A stretch of 44,154 nt of DNA, taken from the NCBI RefSeq assembly GCF_004345725.1, contig NZ_SLXG01000023.1:1-44154 (forward strand), in the 5' to 3' direction. The first letter of the stretch is position 1; the number at the start of each line of letters is the position of its first letter. Source of the stretch: Crenobacter luteus (GTDB taxonomy: Bacteria > Pseudomonadota > Gammaproteobacteria > Burkholderiales > Chromobacteriaceae). Below the pieces are notes generated by a model, which had not been told where the DNA came from, did not search any database, and was given only the letters and a program-made list of their open reading frames with translations. Made by a program: the position numbers and the translations under genes. This document shows, one piece after another, positions 14,117 through 26,860 of this stretch.

Positions 14117-16954
14117 TCAATACTGTGCGCTCACGTTGACGCCCACCCGGTCGTGGCCGACGTTGAACATGGCCTGGTAGCGCTGTTCGCGCCGTTGCGC
14201 CTTCCACAACCACTTGCCCGCCGCGTAGCCGGCGAGGCCGCCGGCGACCGTGTCCGACAGCCAGTGCTTGCGTTCGGCGGTGCGGCCCAGCGCCGCCAGC
14301 CCAGCCGCGCCGTACAGCCACGGCGCGTCGTATTCCGACGCGAACGGCGTCGCGAGCGCGAAGGCCAGCGCCGCATGGTTGGACGGGAACGAACTGTCGG
14401 TCTTGGCCTCGCCGTCGCGCTGCCGCGTCCAGTGACCGAACCCCGCCTCGGGCCGGGCGCGGTTGACGGCCTGCTTCATCAGCAGGCTGCCACCGCCCGC
14501 CAGCGCGGCGGCTTGCAGCGAAATGAAGCCGGTGTTCTGCAGCCGGTCGTCGCCGAAGGCCATCGCGGCGCCGGCCAGCCCCGCCCCGATCCAGGGAGCG
14601 ACCTTGCCAGCCTTGCCCCAGGCATCAAGCAGCTTGTTGTCCTGCCTGTCCTTGACGAAGGCGTCCCAGCGCTTGTCGCTGAGCGCGGCCAGGCCGACGG
14701 CGCCGACCGCCAGCGCGGTCCCCTTGGCAGCGGGCGACCACTCCGGCAGCGCGGAGGCGGAGTCGTCGAGCCGCAGACGCACCGAGGGCCACGGGTTGAA
14801 GCGTTCGATGGGCAGCGTGTTGGCGGGGTGGGAGACTTCGTCCAGACGCTCGGCCAGGTTGCCCAGCCCGTCGAACAGATTCATGTCGCGGTGCGGCGAC
14901 TCGACGATGTCGTACAGGTCGCCCGGGCTCGCCACCATCTGGCCGACGTCGCGCGTCCACGGCGACAGGCTGATGCCGGAGGTCGAGCGGGTATCGGTGG
15001 TCAGCATCGAGTTGAGCGGGATGCTGAAGAAGATGCCGCGGTCGTGGTAGGGCGCGGCCGGCGTGCCGGGCGAGGTGGTGTCCTTGCCGTCTGTGCGCGT
15101 ATACCAGGCGCCGACCTCGATACCGGAGCGGAAGCGGCGCTTGAACTCCAGCCGCGCGCCACTGTCCTTGGCGAGGAAACGGCCGGCCCTGACCGTACCG
15201 GTCACGCCGTAGGGCAGGCGGTAATGCAGCGCGGCCAGCGCGGTGACGGTGTTGTAGTCGAGATTGCCGAACCAGCCCTTGTAGTCGCGCTGGCGCAGCG
15301 CGTCGACGCTGAGGTCGACGGCCCAGCGCCGGCCACTCGGCGCGTAGAGCAGTTGCCCGCCCGCGCCGGAGAACATTTCCTCGTAGATGCCGCCCGATAC
15401 GCGGCCGTACCAGTCGGAAGCCGGCTTGAAGTACTGGTTCAGCACGGCGCGGAACAGCTTGACCCGGCCGCCCCGCTTGTATTCGGCGACGTCGGAGCGC
15501 ACGTGCGGCAGCAGGCTGTTCGAGGGCTGGGTGACATTGCTGACGCTCTCGGCCAACGTTGCGCCCAGCGCGGAATTGAAATAAAGCCCCTGGCCCAGGC
15601 GGCGGTCGAAGTTGGCGAGCGCGTTCAGCTCGTAATGCAGCGCGCCGCTCGGGTCGTTGAAGAAGAAACCGAGCTTGGGCGCGATCTTGAAGCGGTTCAG
15701 CTGCGCGTCCTGCTGCTTGAGCTGCACGAAATCACCGTCCTCGGACAGCAGAACCTGCAGTTCCGGGTCGTCCTCGAGACCCGTGCGCAAGTCATCGCCC
15801 GCCTCCCTCGCCGGCGCCGCCGCGTCGTCGCCCGAGGCGGGGCGCACCAGCACGAACTGGTTGAACGACGTCCGGTCGGATTTGCCATTCAGGTAGTCGC
15901 CAAGCCGGTGCAGGTCGAAAAACTCGTAGGTCGCGATCGGCAGATCGCGTTCGGTATAGGTGATCTTCAACGTCCGCGTCTCGACGGGCATGAAGTAGAG
16001 CGCCGTCCTCGCTGCGCGGCCGACCGCGCGGCCGAGGTTGGAAATGCGGCTGTTCGTCAGCCGCAGGTGCAGCGTGCCGCGCTCGTAAGCCGCCGAGACC
16101 AGCTTGTAGTCCTGCTTTTCCAGCGCGCGGATCAGCCCTGTGACGTGCGCCGGGTTGGAACGCCACTCGCCGGCGCTGGGGCGAACGGGAAGTTCGCGGG
16201 GGGAAAACGGCGCCGGTTCGTGGATCTTGGGGATGAACTCGCGATCGTTGGTCGGGATATTCACCATCGCGTTGACGCTGTTATGGCTGCGCTGATGCGC
16301 AAGCTGCATCGACAGCCAGCCCCAGCGGTATTCGAGCCCCGCCTTCACCCCACGGTTACGCTCGGCGGCGAATGTATCGGCGGCGCGGAAATCGTTGCGG
16401 TAGTCGTTGCCGTCGTACTCGGCGACCAGGGACCACGAAGGCAAGGCCGCCGGCGACCAGCGCGCGCCGGCGAACGGCCCGTCGATACGGCCGCGACCGT
16501 AGCCCAGCGTCGTCTCCACAGTGCCGAAGCGCTTGCTCAGCGCGAGATACTCCCCCTTGAAGAGCTCGGTGCCGAACAGGTCGGTCTTCCCGACCGCCAC
16601 GGCCGGCAGATGCTCGCCTTCCGGCCACAGCTGCAGCTTCGCGTCGAAAACCTTGTCCTTGTAGCGGCCATAGCCCGCCCCGTAGCCCTCGTTCGAAAAG
16701 CCCGGGATGCCCATCACCGCCACGTAGCGCCCGGTCATCTGCAGCGCTGGCAGCACCGTCACCGAGGTCCACAAGGTGCTATAGGGGCGGTCGAAGCTGT
16801 AGCCTATGCTCCACGTGCCGTCGTCGCCGGTCCGCGCGCTAGGCATATTGATGTAACCCTCCTGCCCGGTCAGGCTGGGCGCGGCGCACACTCCGCCGGC
16901 CAAACACGCGGGCACCACTAGATAAGCACAATGGTATAAAGAAGGCTTTTTCAC
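14117..16954 (-). CDS. YjbH-like outer-membrane polysaccharide protein fused to a PAP2 phosphatase domain
   Basis: A 945-residue protein starting at GTG, with a signal peptide (residues 1-24, GGVCA). Residues 25 to about 700 resemble YjbH-type exopolysaccharide proteins: SLTGQEGYINMPSART at the start, then many beta-strand-like segments such as RYKDKVFDAKLQLWPEGEHL, and barrel-like strands to SISLSPWTRDVGQM-type sequence. From about residue 725 the protein is a PAP2-type phosphatase with the three motifs KQAVNRARP (about 827-835), PSNHA (about 857-861) and R-x5-H-x3-D in ERKHWLSD (about 895-902). It ends VGVNVSAQY, a barrel-like aromatic C-terminus. PAP2 enzymes remove phosphate from lipid phosphates or pyrophosphates in the periplasm. 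No strong ribosome site precedes the GTG. Its place before wza/wzz suggests a role in polymer export or carrier-lipid release. Confidence 0.82.
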   Translation of the reverse strand: MKKPSLYHCAYLVVPACLAGGVCAAPSLTGQEGYINMPSARTGDDGTWSIGYSFDRPYSTLWTSVTVLPALQMTGRYVAVMGIPGFSNEGYGAGYGRYKDKVFDAKLQLWPEGEHLPAVAVGKTDLFGTELFKGEYLALSKRFGTVETTLGYGRGRIDGPFAGARWSPAALPSWSLVAEYDGNDYRNDFRAADTFAAERNRGVKAGLEYRWGWLSMQLAHQRSHNSVNAMVNIPTNDREFIPKIHEPAPFSPRELPVRPSAGEWRSNPAHVTGLIRALEKQDYKLVSAAYERGTLHLRLTNSRISNLGRAVGRAARTALYFMPVETRTLKITYTERDLPIATYEFFDLHRLGDYLNGKSDRTSFNQFVLVRPASGDDAAAPAREAGDDLRTGLEDDPELQVLLSEDGDFVQLKQQDAQLNRFKIAPKLGFFFNDPSGALHYELNALANFDRRLGQGLYFNSALGATLAESVSNVTQPSNSLLPHVRSDVAEYKRGGRVKLFRAVLNQYFKPASDWYGRVSGGIYEEMFSGAGGQLLYAPSGRRWAVDLSVDALRQRDYKGWFGNLDYNTVTALAALHYRLPYGVTGTVRAGRFLAKDSGARLEFKRRFRSGIEVGAWYTRTDGKDTTSPGTPAAPYHDRGIFFSIPLNSMLTTDTRSTSGISLSPWTRDVGQMVASPGDLYDIVESPHRDMNLFDGLGNLAERLDEVSHPANTLPIERFNPWPSVRLRLDDSASALPEWSPAAKGTALAVGAVGLAALSDKRWDAFVKDRQDNKLLDAWGKAGKVAPWIGAGLAGAAMAFGDDRLQNTGFISLQAAALAGGGSLLMKQAVNRARPEAGFGHWTRQRDGEAKTDSSFPSNHAALAFALATPFASEYDAPWLYGAAGLAALGRTAERKHWLSDTVAGGLAGYAAGKWLWKAQRREQRYQAMFNVGHDRVGVNVSAQY

Positions 16955-16977
16955 AAAACAATACGAATTCGACGGTC

Positions 16978-17006
16978 AAAAAAAAGAAAGCCACTGCGAG
17001 GTGGCT
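16978..17006 (-). terminator. Intrinsic terminator after the YjbE-like gene
   Basis: On the minus strand AGCCAC-CTCGCA-GTGGCT is followed by TTCTTTTTTT. It lies between the small repeat protein gene and the YjbH-PAP2 start, so most transcripts from the upstream gene probably stop here, or read through at a low rate into the polysaccharide genes. Confidence 0.75.
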
Positions 17007-17044
17007 CCCTTGTGCCGGCCGCTTCAGCCGGTTCGCCATGCGGC

Positions 17045-17404
17045 TCAGTGGTGAGACGTCGCCGCGTGGGAGGTCGTGGAACCCGAATCGTTCGAGTTAC
17101 CCGCCAGCGCCAGAGCGCCGGCGACGGCTGCGCCGATGGCGACCGCACCCAGCGACACCGGGATGCCAACGGCGGCGGCGGCCAGACCGGTGCCGGCAGC
17201 GGCACCTGCACCAGCGGCACCTGCACCAGCGGCACCTGCACCAGCGGTGCCTGCACCAGCGGTGCCTGCACCAGCGGTGCCTGCACCAGTGGCGCCAGTA
17301 CCAGTGGCGCCAGTACCAGTGGCGCCAGTACCAGCACCAGGCGCGGCCAGCGCGCCGCTCGAAGCAAACATGGCCAGCAAGGCCAGAGTCGCGATACGTT
17401 TCAT
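17045..17404 (-). CDS. YjbE-like secreted Gly/Ala/Thr-rich repeat protein
   Basis: A 119-residue protein with a signal peptide (residues 1-20, cut after ALA). The mature protein begins with nine pentapeptide units in three groups of three (GTGAT, then GAGTA, then GAGAA types), followed by a hydrophobic glycine/alanine segment (LAAAAVGIPVSLGAVAIGAA) and a Ser/Thr/His tail (SGSTTSHAATSHH). The layout of signal peptide, small-residue repeat, GALALAG-like core and Thr/Ser tail resembles YjbE of the E. coli yjbEFGH exopolysaccharide operon, and the next gene is YjbH-like. GAGGGAGA precedes the ATG. No enzyme motif is present; a surface or matrix role is inference. The DNA repeats should make the length variable between strains. 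Confidence 0.72.
   Translation of the reverse strand: MKRIATLALLAMFASSGALAAPGAGTGATGTGATGTGATGAGTAGAGTAGAGTAGAGAAGAGAAGAGAAAGTGLAAAAVGIPVSLGAVAIGAAVAGALALAGNSNDSGSTTSHAATSHH
17201..17335. repeat. Nine 15-bp tandem repeats inside the YjbE-like gene
   Basis: Nine units of 15 bp run in phase with the codons: three GGCACCTGCACCAGC, three GGTGCCTGCACCAGC/T and three GGCGCCAGTACCAGT/C (plus strand). The three-by-three order suggests stepwise duplication. In-frame gain or loss of units keeps the protein open. Confidence 0.93.
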
Positions 17405-17569
17405 AGCACAGTCTCCCTCAAGCCCCTGTCAGGGCAATATTCAAGTGTCACATTGTACAACAATCATATAGATCGTAAGGGTTTCTATGATTAGCCCTGG
17501 ACACGGAACAGACCACTTTTCACGCGCTGGCGCATCTTTGTAATGCAAGGCGCCTTCCAATCGACAACA

Positions 17570-22596
<5,027 letters not shown>

Positions 22597-22757
22597 CGGT
22601 ACCCAAAAACGTGAAGAAAGGCTCGCCCCGGCGGCTCCGGCCCGCGCGCCCTTCGGGACGCTGCGGGCCGGAACGGCGGCAGGGCGGACCGGCCGCGCCG
22701 CGGCGGCAGGGGAGCCGGCGGGCGACCGCGTCGGATAAGCGGGTGGTTAACCCGCGC

Positions 22758-22786
22758 ATTTTACAGGGTTTGTGCCAAGTTATCCA
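22758..22786 (-). promoter_or_regulatory. Candidate dnaA promoter overlapped by a DnaA box
   Basis: On the minus strand TGGATA (22781-22786) and TAAAAT (22758-22763) are separated by exactly 17 bases. The -35 lies inside the DnaA box (22780-22788), so bound DnaA would block RNA polymerase. Confidence 0.6.
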
Positions 22787-22788
22787 CA
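22780..22788 (+). promoter_or_regulatory. Consensus DnaA box
   Basis: TTATCCACA is a perfect match to the E. coli-type DnaA box TTATNCACA. It is the only perfect copy seen between dnaA and rpmH. Confidence 0.9.
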
Positions 22789-22826
22789 GACGGCGCCCGC
22801 CGCGCGGCGGCGCCCCCCGATTCAGG

Positions 22827-22855
22827 TTGACAGCCGACAACTTTGCCTGTGTAAT
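22827..22855 (+). promoter_or_regulatory. rpmH promoter
   Basis: A perfect TTGACA -35 (22827-22832), a 17-base spacer and TGTAAT -10 (22850-22855) lie about 40 bases before the rpmH ATG. This is the best sigma-70-type promoter in the window and suits a ribosomal protein gene. Confidence 0.88.
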
Positions 22856-22893
22856 CACGGGTTTATTTCCCATCCGGAATAGGAAATCGAATC

Positions 22894-23028
22894 ATGAAAC
22901 GTACTTACCAGCCGTCCGTCACCCGTCGCAAGCGCACCCACGGCTTCCTCGTGCGCTCCAAAACCCGCGGTGGCCGCGCCGTTCTGGCCGCCCGTCGCGC
23001 CAAGGGCCGCAAGCGCCTGGCCGTGTAA
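22894..23028 (+). CDS. rpmH: 50S ribosomal protein L34
   Basis: A 44-residue, very basic protein: [20 protein letters not shown] at the start and [11 protein letters not shown] at the end, an exact family match in length and sequence. AGGA lies nine bases before the ATG. It is the first gene of the rpmH-rnpA-yidD-yidC group, driven by the strong promoter at 22827, and its stop is three bases before the rnpA start codon. It is part of the large ribosomal subunit near the exit tunnel. Confidence 0.97.
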   Translation: MKRTYQPSVTRRKRTHGFLVRSKTRGGRAVLAARRAKGRKRLAV

Positions 23029-23031
23029 GCC

Positions 23032-23394
23032 TTGGCTTACCGCTTCCGCCGAGTGCACCGGCTTCTGAAAACGGATGAGTTCTCATCCGTTTTTCGTTTG
23101 CGCGGCGCGCGCAGCAATCTCTTCTTCCAGGTCTACGCCGCCCCCAACACGCTGGGCCACGCCCGGCTCGGTCTGGTGGTCGGCAAGAAGGTCGCCAAGC
23201 GGGCGGTGCGCCGCAACTACATCAAGCGCACCGTGCGCGAATGGTTCCGCCTCAACCAGGCCGAACTGCCGGCGTGCGACTTCGTGGTGCGCGCCCGGCT
23301 GGCATTCGGCCGCGACAATCGCAACGACGCCGTCACGGCATTGTCCGCGCTGTTTGCTAAACTAGCCCGATGTCGCGCTTGCTCATCCTCTTGA
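23032..23394 (+). CDS. rnpA: Ribonuclease P protein component
   Basis: A 120-residue basic protein that assists the RNase P RNA in trimming tRNA 5' ends. It starts at TTG ([20 protein letters not shown] follows) and contains the RNP signature [13 protein letters not shown] with the preceding [14 protein letters not shown]. Family length is about 115-125. The start is three bases after the rpmH stop and there is no separate ribosome site, so translation may be coupled. Codons 13-21 form a terminator-like hairpin in the DNA. The end overlaps yidD by 25 bases. Confidence 0.93.
   Translation: MAYRFRRVHRLLKTDEFSSVFRLRGARSNLFFQVYAAPNTLGHARLGLVVGKKVAKRAVRRNYIKRTVREWFRLNQAELPACDFVVRARLAFGRDNRNDAVTALSALFAKLARCRACSSS
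23068..23094 (+). terminator. Terminator-like hairpin inside the rnpA coding sequence
   Basis: AAAACGGATGAG and CTCATCCGTTTT are perfect 12-bp arms around a two-base centre (in RNA, about 10 bp with a six-base loop), and the run of T at 23090-23094 completes an intrinsic-terminator pattern. It lies 40-66 bases after the rpmH stop, so it could stop most transcripts after rpmH. Confidence 0.6.
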
Positions 23395-23579
23395 TCCGTT
23401 TCTACCAGGTGGCGATCAGCCCGTGGCTGGCGCCGCGGTGTCGCTTCGCGCCGACCTGTTCGAGCTACGCGATCGAGGCGGTCAGGCGACACGGCGCCCT
23501 CAAGGGCGGCTATCTGGCCATCCGGCGGCTGACGCGCTGTCACCCCTGGGGTGGCAGCGGCTACGACCCGGTCCCCTAA
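23370..23579 (+). CDS. yidD: Membrane protein insertion efficiency factor YidD
   Basis: A 69-residue protein with the full YidD signature: [13 protein letters not shown], then [19 protein letters not shown], and [14 protein letters not shown] at the C-terminus. The amphipathic N-terminus binds the inner leaflet of the inner membrane. It helps YidC-dependent insertion, though the mechanism is not settled. It overlaps the end of rnpA by 25 bases in another frame and is followed 17 bases later by yidC, the standard gene order. Confidence 0.96.
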   Translation: MSRLLILLIRFYQVAISPWLAPRCRFAPTCSSYAIEAVRRHGALKGGYLAIRRLTRCHPWGGSGYDPVP

Positions 23580-23596
23580 CTTTCCGGTTAACGAAG

Positions 23597-25231
23597 ATGG
23601 ATTCCAAGCGTCTCATTCTTTTCATCGCGCTATCCCTCGGCATCCTGCTGCTGTGGGACCACTACTTCGCGCCCAAGGCGCCGCCGGTAGCGGCCACGCA
23701 GACCGCGCCGACCACCGCGCCGGCCGCGACCGCGACGCCGGGCGGTGACGCCGCCCGCCTCAGCAGCGGCCAGCGCATCAAGGTGTCCACCGACCTGATC
23801 GACGCCGAGATCGACACCGTCGGCGGCGACCTGCGCCAGCTGACGCTCAAGGCCTTCGACTCGGCCACCGACGAGAAGAAGCCGTTCGAGCTGTTCACCG
23901 ACAAGGGCGGCCGCGTCTACGTCGCGCAGACCGGGCTGATGTCGGGCGCCGAGGCGGCGCTGCCGACGCACAAGACCGTGTTCAGCGCCGAGAAGAGCGC
24001 CTACACGCTGAACGGCGACACGCTCGAGGTGCGCCTGACCGCGCCGGAGGCGGGCGGCGTCAAGGTGTCCAAGGTCTACGTCTTCAAGAAGGGCAGCTAC
24101 CGCATCGACGTGCGCTACGACATTGTCAACGGTAGCGGCAAGCCGCTGACGGCGACCGCCTACTACCGCCTGCTGCGCGACGGCCAGGTCCCGGAAGGCG
24201 AGAGCCGCCTGACCCATACCTTCACCGGCCCGGCCGTCTACACCGCCGAGGGCAAGTTCCAGAAGGTCAGCTTCGAGGACGTCGCCCAGGGCAAAGGCAA
24301 CTACGCACGGCACGCCGACAACGGCTGGGTGGCGATGGTGCAGCACTACTTCGTGTCGGCCTGGCTGCTCAAGCCCGAAGGCGGCGCCAGCGTGTGCGCC
24401 AACGACAAGGCCTGCCGCTTCGAGCTGAAGGAAAACGGCGGCCTGTACTCGGCCGCCACGCTGGTCGACCTGCCGGCGATCGCGCCGGGTGCCGCGAAGA
24501 GCCTTTCCGTGCCGCTGTACGCCGGCCCCGAGGAGTACAACACCCTGGTCAAGACCGCCGAAGGCCTGGAGCTGACCAAGGACTACGGCTGGGTGCATAT
24601 CTTCGCCTCGCCGCTGTTCTGGCTGCTGACCAAGCTGCACGCGCTGGTCGGCAACTGGGGCTGGGCGATCGTGCTGCTGACCGTGCTGGTCAAGGCGGTG
24701 TTCTACCCGCTCAACGCCGCGTCCTACCGCTCGATGGCCAAGATGAAGGCGCTCGCGCCGCGTCTGGAACGCCTGAAGGAACAGTTCGGCGACGACCGCA
24801 TGAAGATGCAACAGGCGATGATGGAGATGTACAAGACCGAAAAGATCAACCCGCTCGGCGGCTGCCTGCCGATCCTGGTGCAGATCCCGGTCTTCATCGG
24901 CCTCTATTGGGCGCTGCTGGCGTCGGTCGAACTGCGCCAGGCGCCGTGGGTGCTGTGGATCACCGACCTCGCGCGCCCGGACCCGTACTACGTGCTGCCG
25001 ACGCTGATGGCGGTCACCATGTACCTGCAGACCTTCCTCAACCCGCCGCCGGCCGACCCGGTGCAGGCGAAGATGATGAAGATCATGCCGATCGCCTTCT
25101 CGGTGATGTTCTTCTTCTTCGCGTCGGGCCTGGTGCTGTACTGGCTGGTCAACAACATCCTGTCGATCGCGCAGCAATGGTACGTCAACCGCTCGATCGA
25201 GCAGGCCCGCAAGGCCGCGCTGCAAAGCTGA
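23597..25231 (+). CDS. yidC: Membrane protein insertase YidC
   Basis: A 544-residue inner-membrane insertase of the long Gram-negative type. Membrane segment 1 is at residues 5-22 ([16 protein letters not shown]), followed by an Ala/Thr/Pro-rich linker and a large periplasmic beta-sandwich domain (about 60-330). The conserved five-segment core follows, with [41 protein letters not shown] and [16 protein letters not shown]. It inserts and folds inner-membrane proteins with or without SecYEG. A longer frame from 23423 is only readthrough upstream; the ATG at 23597 gives the family start [13 protein letters not shown] strong terminator follows. Confidence 0.97.
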   Translation: MDSKRLILFIALSLGILLLWDHYFAPKAPPVAATQTAPTTAPAATATPGGDAARLSSGQRIKVSTDLIDAEIDTVGGDLRQLTLKAFDSATDEKKPFELFTDKGGRVYVAQTGLMSGAEAALPTHKTVFSAEKSAYTLNGDTLEVRLTAPEAGGVKVSKVYVFKKGSYRIDVRYDIVNGSGKPLTATAYYRLLRDGQVPEGESRLTHTFTGPAVYTAEGKFQKVSFEDVAQGKGNYARHADNGWVAMVQHYFVSAWLLKPEGGASVCANDKACRFELKENGGLYSAATLVDLPAIAPGAAKSLSVPLYAGPEEYNTLVKTAEGLELTKDYGWVHIFASPLFWLLTKLHALVGNWGWAIVLLTVLVKAVFYPLNAASYRSMAKMKALAPRLERLKEQFGDDRMKMQQAMMEMYKTEKINPLGGCLPILVQIPVFIGLYWALLASVELRQAPWVLWITDLARPDPYYVLPTLMAVTMYLQTFLNPPPADPVQAKMMKIMPIAFSVMFFFFASGLVLYWLVNNILSIAQQWYVNRSIEQARKAALQS

Positions 25232-25248
25232 GCGGCCCCGCTCCCCTG

Positions 25249-25278
25249 AAAACGCCCGTCCCCGCGACGGGCGTTTTT
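25249..25278 (+). terminator. Intrinsic terminator after yidC
   Basis: An 11-12 bp perfect stem (AAACGCCCGTC, loop CCCGC, GACGGGCGTTT) runs into TTTTT. It ends the rpmH-rnpA-yidD-yidC transcript and separates it from mnmE. Confidence 0.93.
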
Positions 25279-25288
25279 GTTTGCGCCG

Positions 25289-25406
25289 CACCGGGCTCGG
25301 CCAACGTCAACGCGCAATGGCCAGCCGGCGCCGGTGCAAGCCGCGACACCGGCCGGTTCGGGCTCCCGTCGGCGCCGCCGGCCACCGCCCACCGGGCTCG
25401 GCCAAC
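25289..25406. repeat. Direct repeat carrying the CTCGGCCAAC word
   Basis: CACCGGGCTCGGCCAAC occurs at 25289-25305 and again at 25390-25406, both in the non-coding gap between yidC and mnmE, 101 bases apart in the same orientation. Being outside genes, this sharing cannot come from protein conservation. Confidence 0.85.
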
Positions 25407-25438
25407 CCCGGCCTCATGCCGCGCGGTATACTTGGCGC

Positions 25439-26794
25439 ATGAATCCGCTGCGCTACCCCGAATCCACCATCGCCGCCGTCGCCACCGCCCCCGGTCGCGG
25501 CGGCGTCGGCGTCATCCGCGTTTCCGGCCGCGCCCTGCTGCCGTTCGCCCAGGCGATTTCCGGCGGCAAGACGCCGAAAGCCCGCTACGCGACCTACACC
25601 GACTTCTACGACGCGGCGGGCGAGCCGATCGACAACGGCCTCATGCTGTACTTCCCCGGCCCGAACAGCTTCACCGGCGAGGACGTGCTCGAACTGCAGG
25701 GCCACGGCGGCCCGGTGGTGATGCAGATGCTGCTGTCGCGCTGCGTCGAGCTGGGCGCGCGCTTGGCCGAGCCCGGCGAATTCACCAAGCGCGCCTTCCT
25801 CAACGACAAGCTCGACCTCGCGCAGGCCGAAAGCGTCGCCGACCTGATCGACGCCTCAAGCGCCACGGCGGCAAAAAGCGCGCTCAAGTCGCTCAAGGGC
25901 GCGTTCTCGCACGACATCCACCAGCTGGTCGACCACCTGATCACGCTCAGGATGCTGACCGAGGCGACGCTCGACTTCCCCGAGGAGGACGTCGACTTCC
26001 TCGAGGCCGCCGACGCGCGCGGCCAGCTCAACCGCATCCGGGCCGAACTCGACGCCGTGCTCGGCCACGCGCGCCAGGGCGCGATCCTGCGCGAAGGCAT
26101 GCACGTGGTGCTGGTCGGCGAGCCGAACGTCGGCAAATCGAGTCTGATGAACGCGCTGGCCGGCGACGAGATCGCCATCGTCACCGACATCGCCGGCACC
26201 ACGCGCGACACGGTGCGCGAGGAGATCCTGATCGACGGCGTGCCGGTGCACGTGATCGACACCGCGGGGCTGAGGGAAACGGAAGACGTGGTCGAGAAGA
26301 TCGGCATCGAGCGCACTTGGGCGGCGGTCGGCAAGGCCGACCTCGCGCTGGTGCTGGTCGACAGCCGCAGCGGCGTCACCGCCTCGGTCGAGGCGCTGCT
26401 CGAGCGCCTGCCGCCGGCACTGCCGCGCGTCACGGTGTACAACAAGGTCGACCTCTCCGGCGAAGCCGCCGGCCAGATCGAAGAGGAAAACGGCCCGGCG
26501 GTGCGCCTGTCGGCCAGAACGATGGCGGGCGTGCCGGAACTGCGCGCGCTGCTGTTGCAGGCGATCGGCTGGCACGGCGCCGAAGAAGGGCTGTACCTCG
26601 CGCGCGAGCGGCACCTGGACGCGCTACGCCGCGCCCGCGCCCACCTCGACGCGGCCGAGGCCGCCTACCAGCAGATCGAACTGATGGCCGAGGAGCTGCG
26701 CATGGCGCAGTCGGCGCTGTCGGAGATCACCGGCGAATTCACGCCGGACGATTTGCTGGGGGTGATTTTTTCGAGGTTCTGTATCGGGAAATAA
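25439..26794 (+). CDS. mnmE: tRNA uridine-5-carboxymethylaminomethyl(34) modification GTPase MnmE
   Basis: A 451-residue GTPase (also called TrmE/ThdF) that with MnmG makes cmnm5U34 in tRNA wobble positions. The N-terminal formyl-THF-binding domain begins [21 protein letters not shown] helical domain surrounds the G domain, with G1 [14 protein letters not shown] (about residue 227), G2 [11 protein letters not shown]3 DTAGLRE and G4-like NKVD. The C-terminal FCIGK is conserved. The ATG at 25439 gives the family start; a longer upstream frame is rejected. A TATACT ends only six bases before the ATG and no ribosome site is visible. The last 15 codons switch to AT-rich, non-preferred codons, right where the foreign-looking O-antigen region begins. 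Confidence 0.97.
   Translation: MNPLRYPESTIAAVATAPGRGGVGVIRVSGRALLPFAQAISGGKTPKARYATYTDFYDAAGEPIDNGLMLYFPGPNSFTGEDVLELQGHGGPVVMQMLLSRCVELGARLAEPGEFTKRAFLNDKLDLAQAESVADLIDASSATAAKSALKSLKGAFSHDIHQLVDHLITLRMLTEATLDFPEEDVDFLEAADARGQLNRIRAELDAVLGHARQGAILREGMHVVLVGEPNVGKSSLMNALAGDEIAIVTDIAGTTRDTVREEILIDGVPVHVIDTAGLRETEDVVEKIGIERTWAAVGKADLALVLVDSRSGVTASVEALLERLPPALPRVTVYNKVDLSGEAAGQIEEENGPAVRLSARTMAGVPELRALLLQAIGWHGAEEGLYLARERHLDALRRARAHLDAAEAAYQQIELMAEELRMAQSALSEITGEFTPDDLLGVIFSRFCIGK
26777..26794. other. mnmE 3'-end attachment-site-like sequence
   Basis: The last 18 bases of mnmE, TTCTGTATCGGGAAATAA, differ at only three positions from TTCTGTATTGGTAAGTAA, which I recall as the attB of SGI1-type integrative elements in trmE/mnmE. 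Some likeness is forced by the conserved FCIGK. No integrase and no second copy of the site are in the window. Confidence 0.4.
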
Positions 26795-26860
26795 TTTCAC
26801 TTCCGCAGACGTTCGCCAGACCCCGAAAAACCTCAAATCAACACGCGGGCGCTCATACCG

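Larger units (their letters stand above)
22597..22893. other. dnaA-rpmH intergenic region, candidate origin or part of it
   Basis: This 297-base gap between divergent dnaA and rpmH holds the two opposing promoters and one perfect DnaA box (TTATCCACA, 22780-22788). Other DnaA-box-like words are poor matches, and there is no long AT-rich unwinding stretch. The left half is very GC-rich. A full oriC normally needs several boxes and an AT-rich element, so either this is a minimal origin or the origin lies elsewhere nearby. Confidence 0.45.

Noticed and set aside
17201-17335. Regular short repeats considered as a CRISPR array
   Set aside because: The units are contiguous without spacers, are in phase with codons and encode pentapeptides of a secreted protein.
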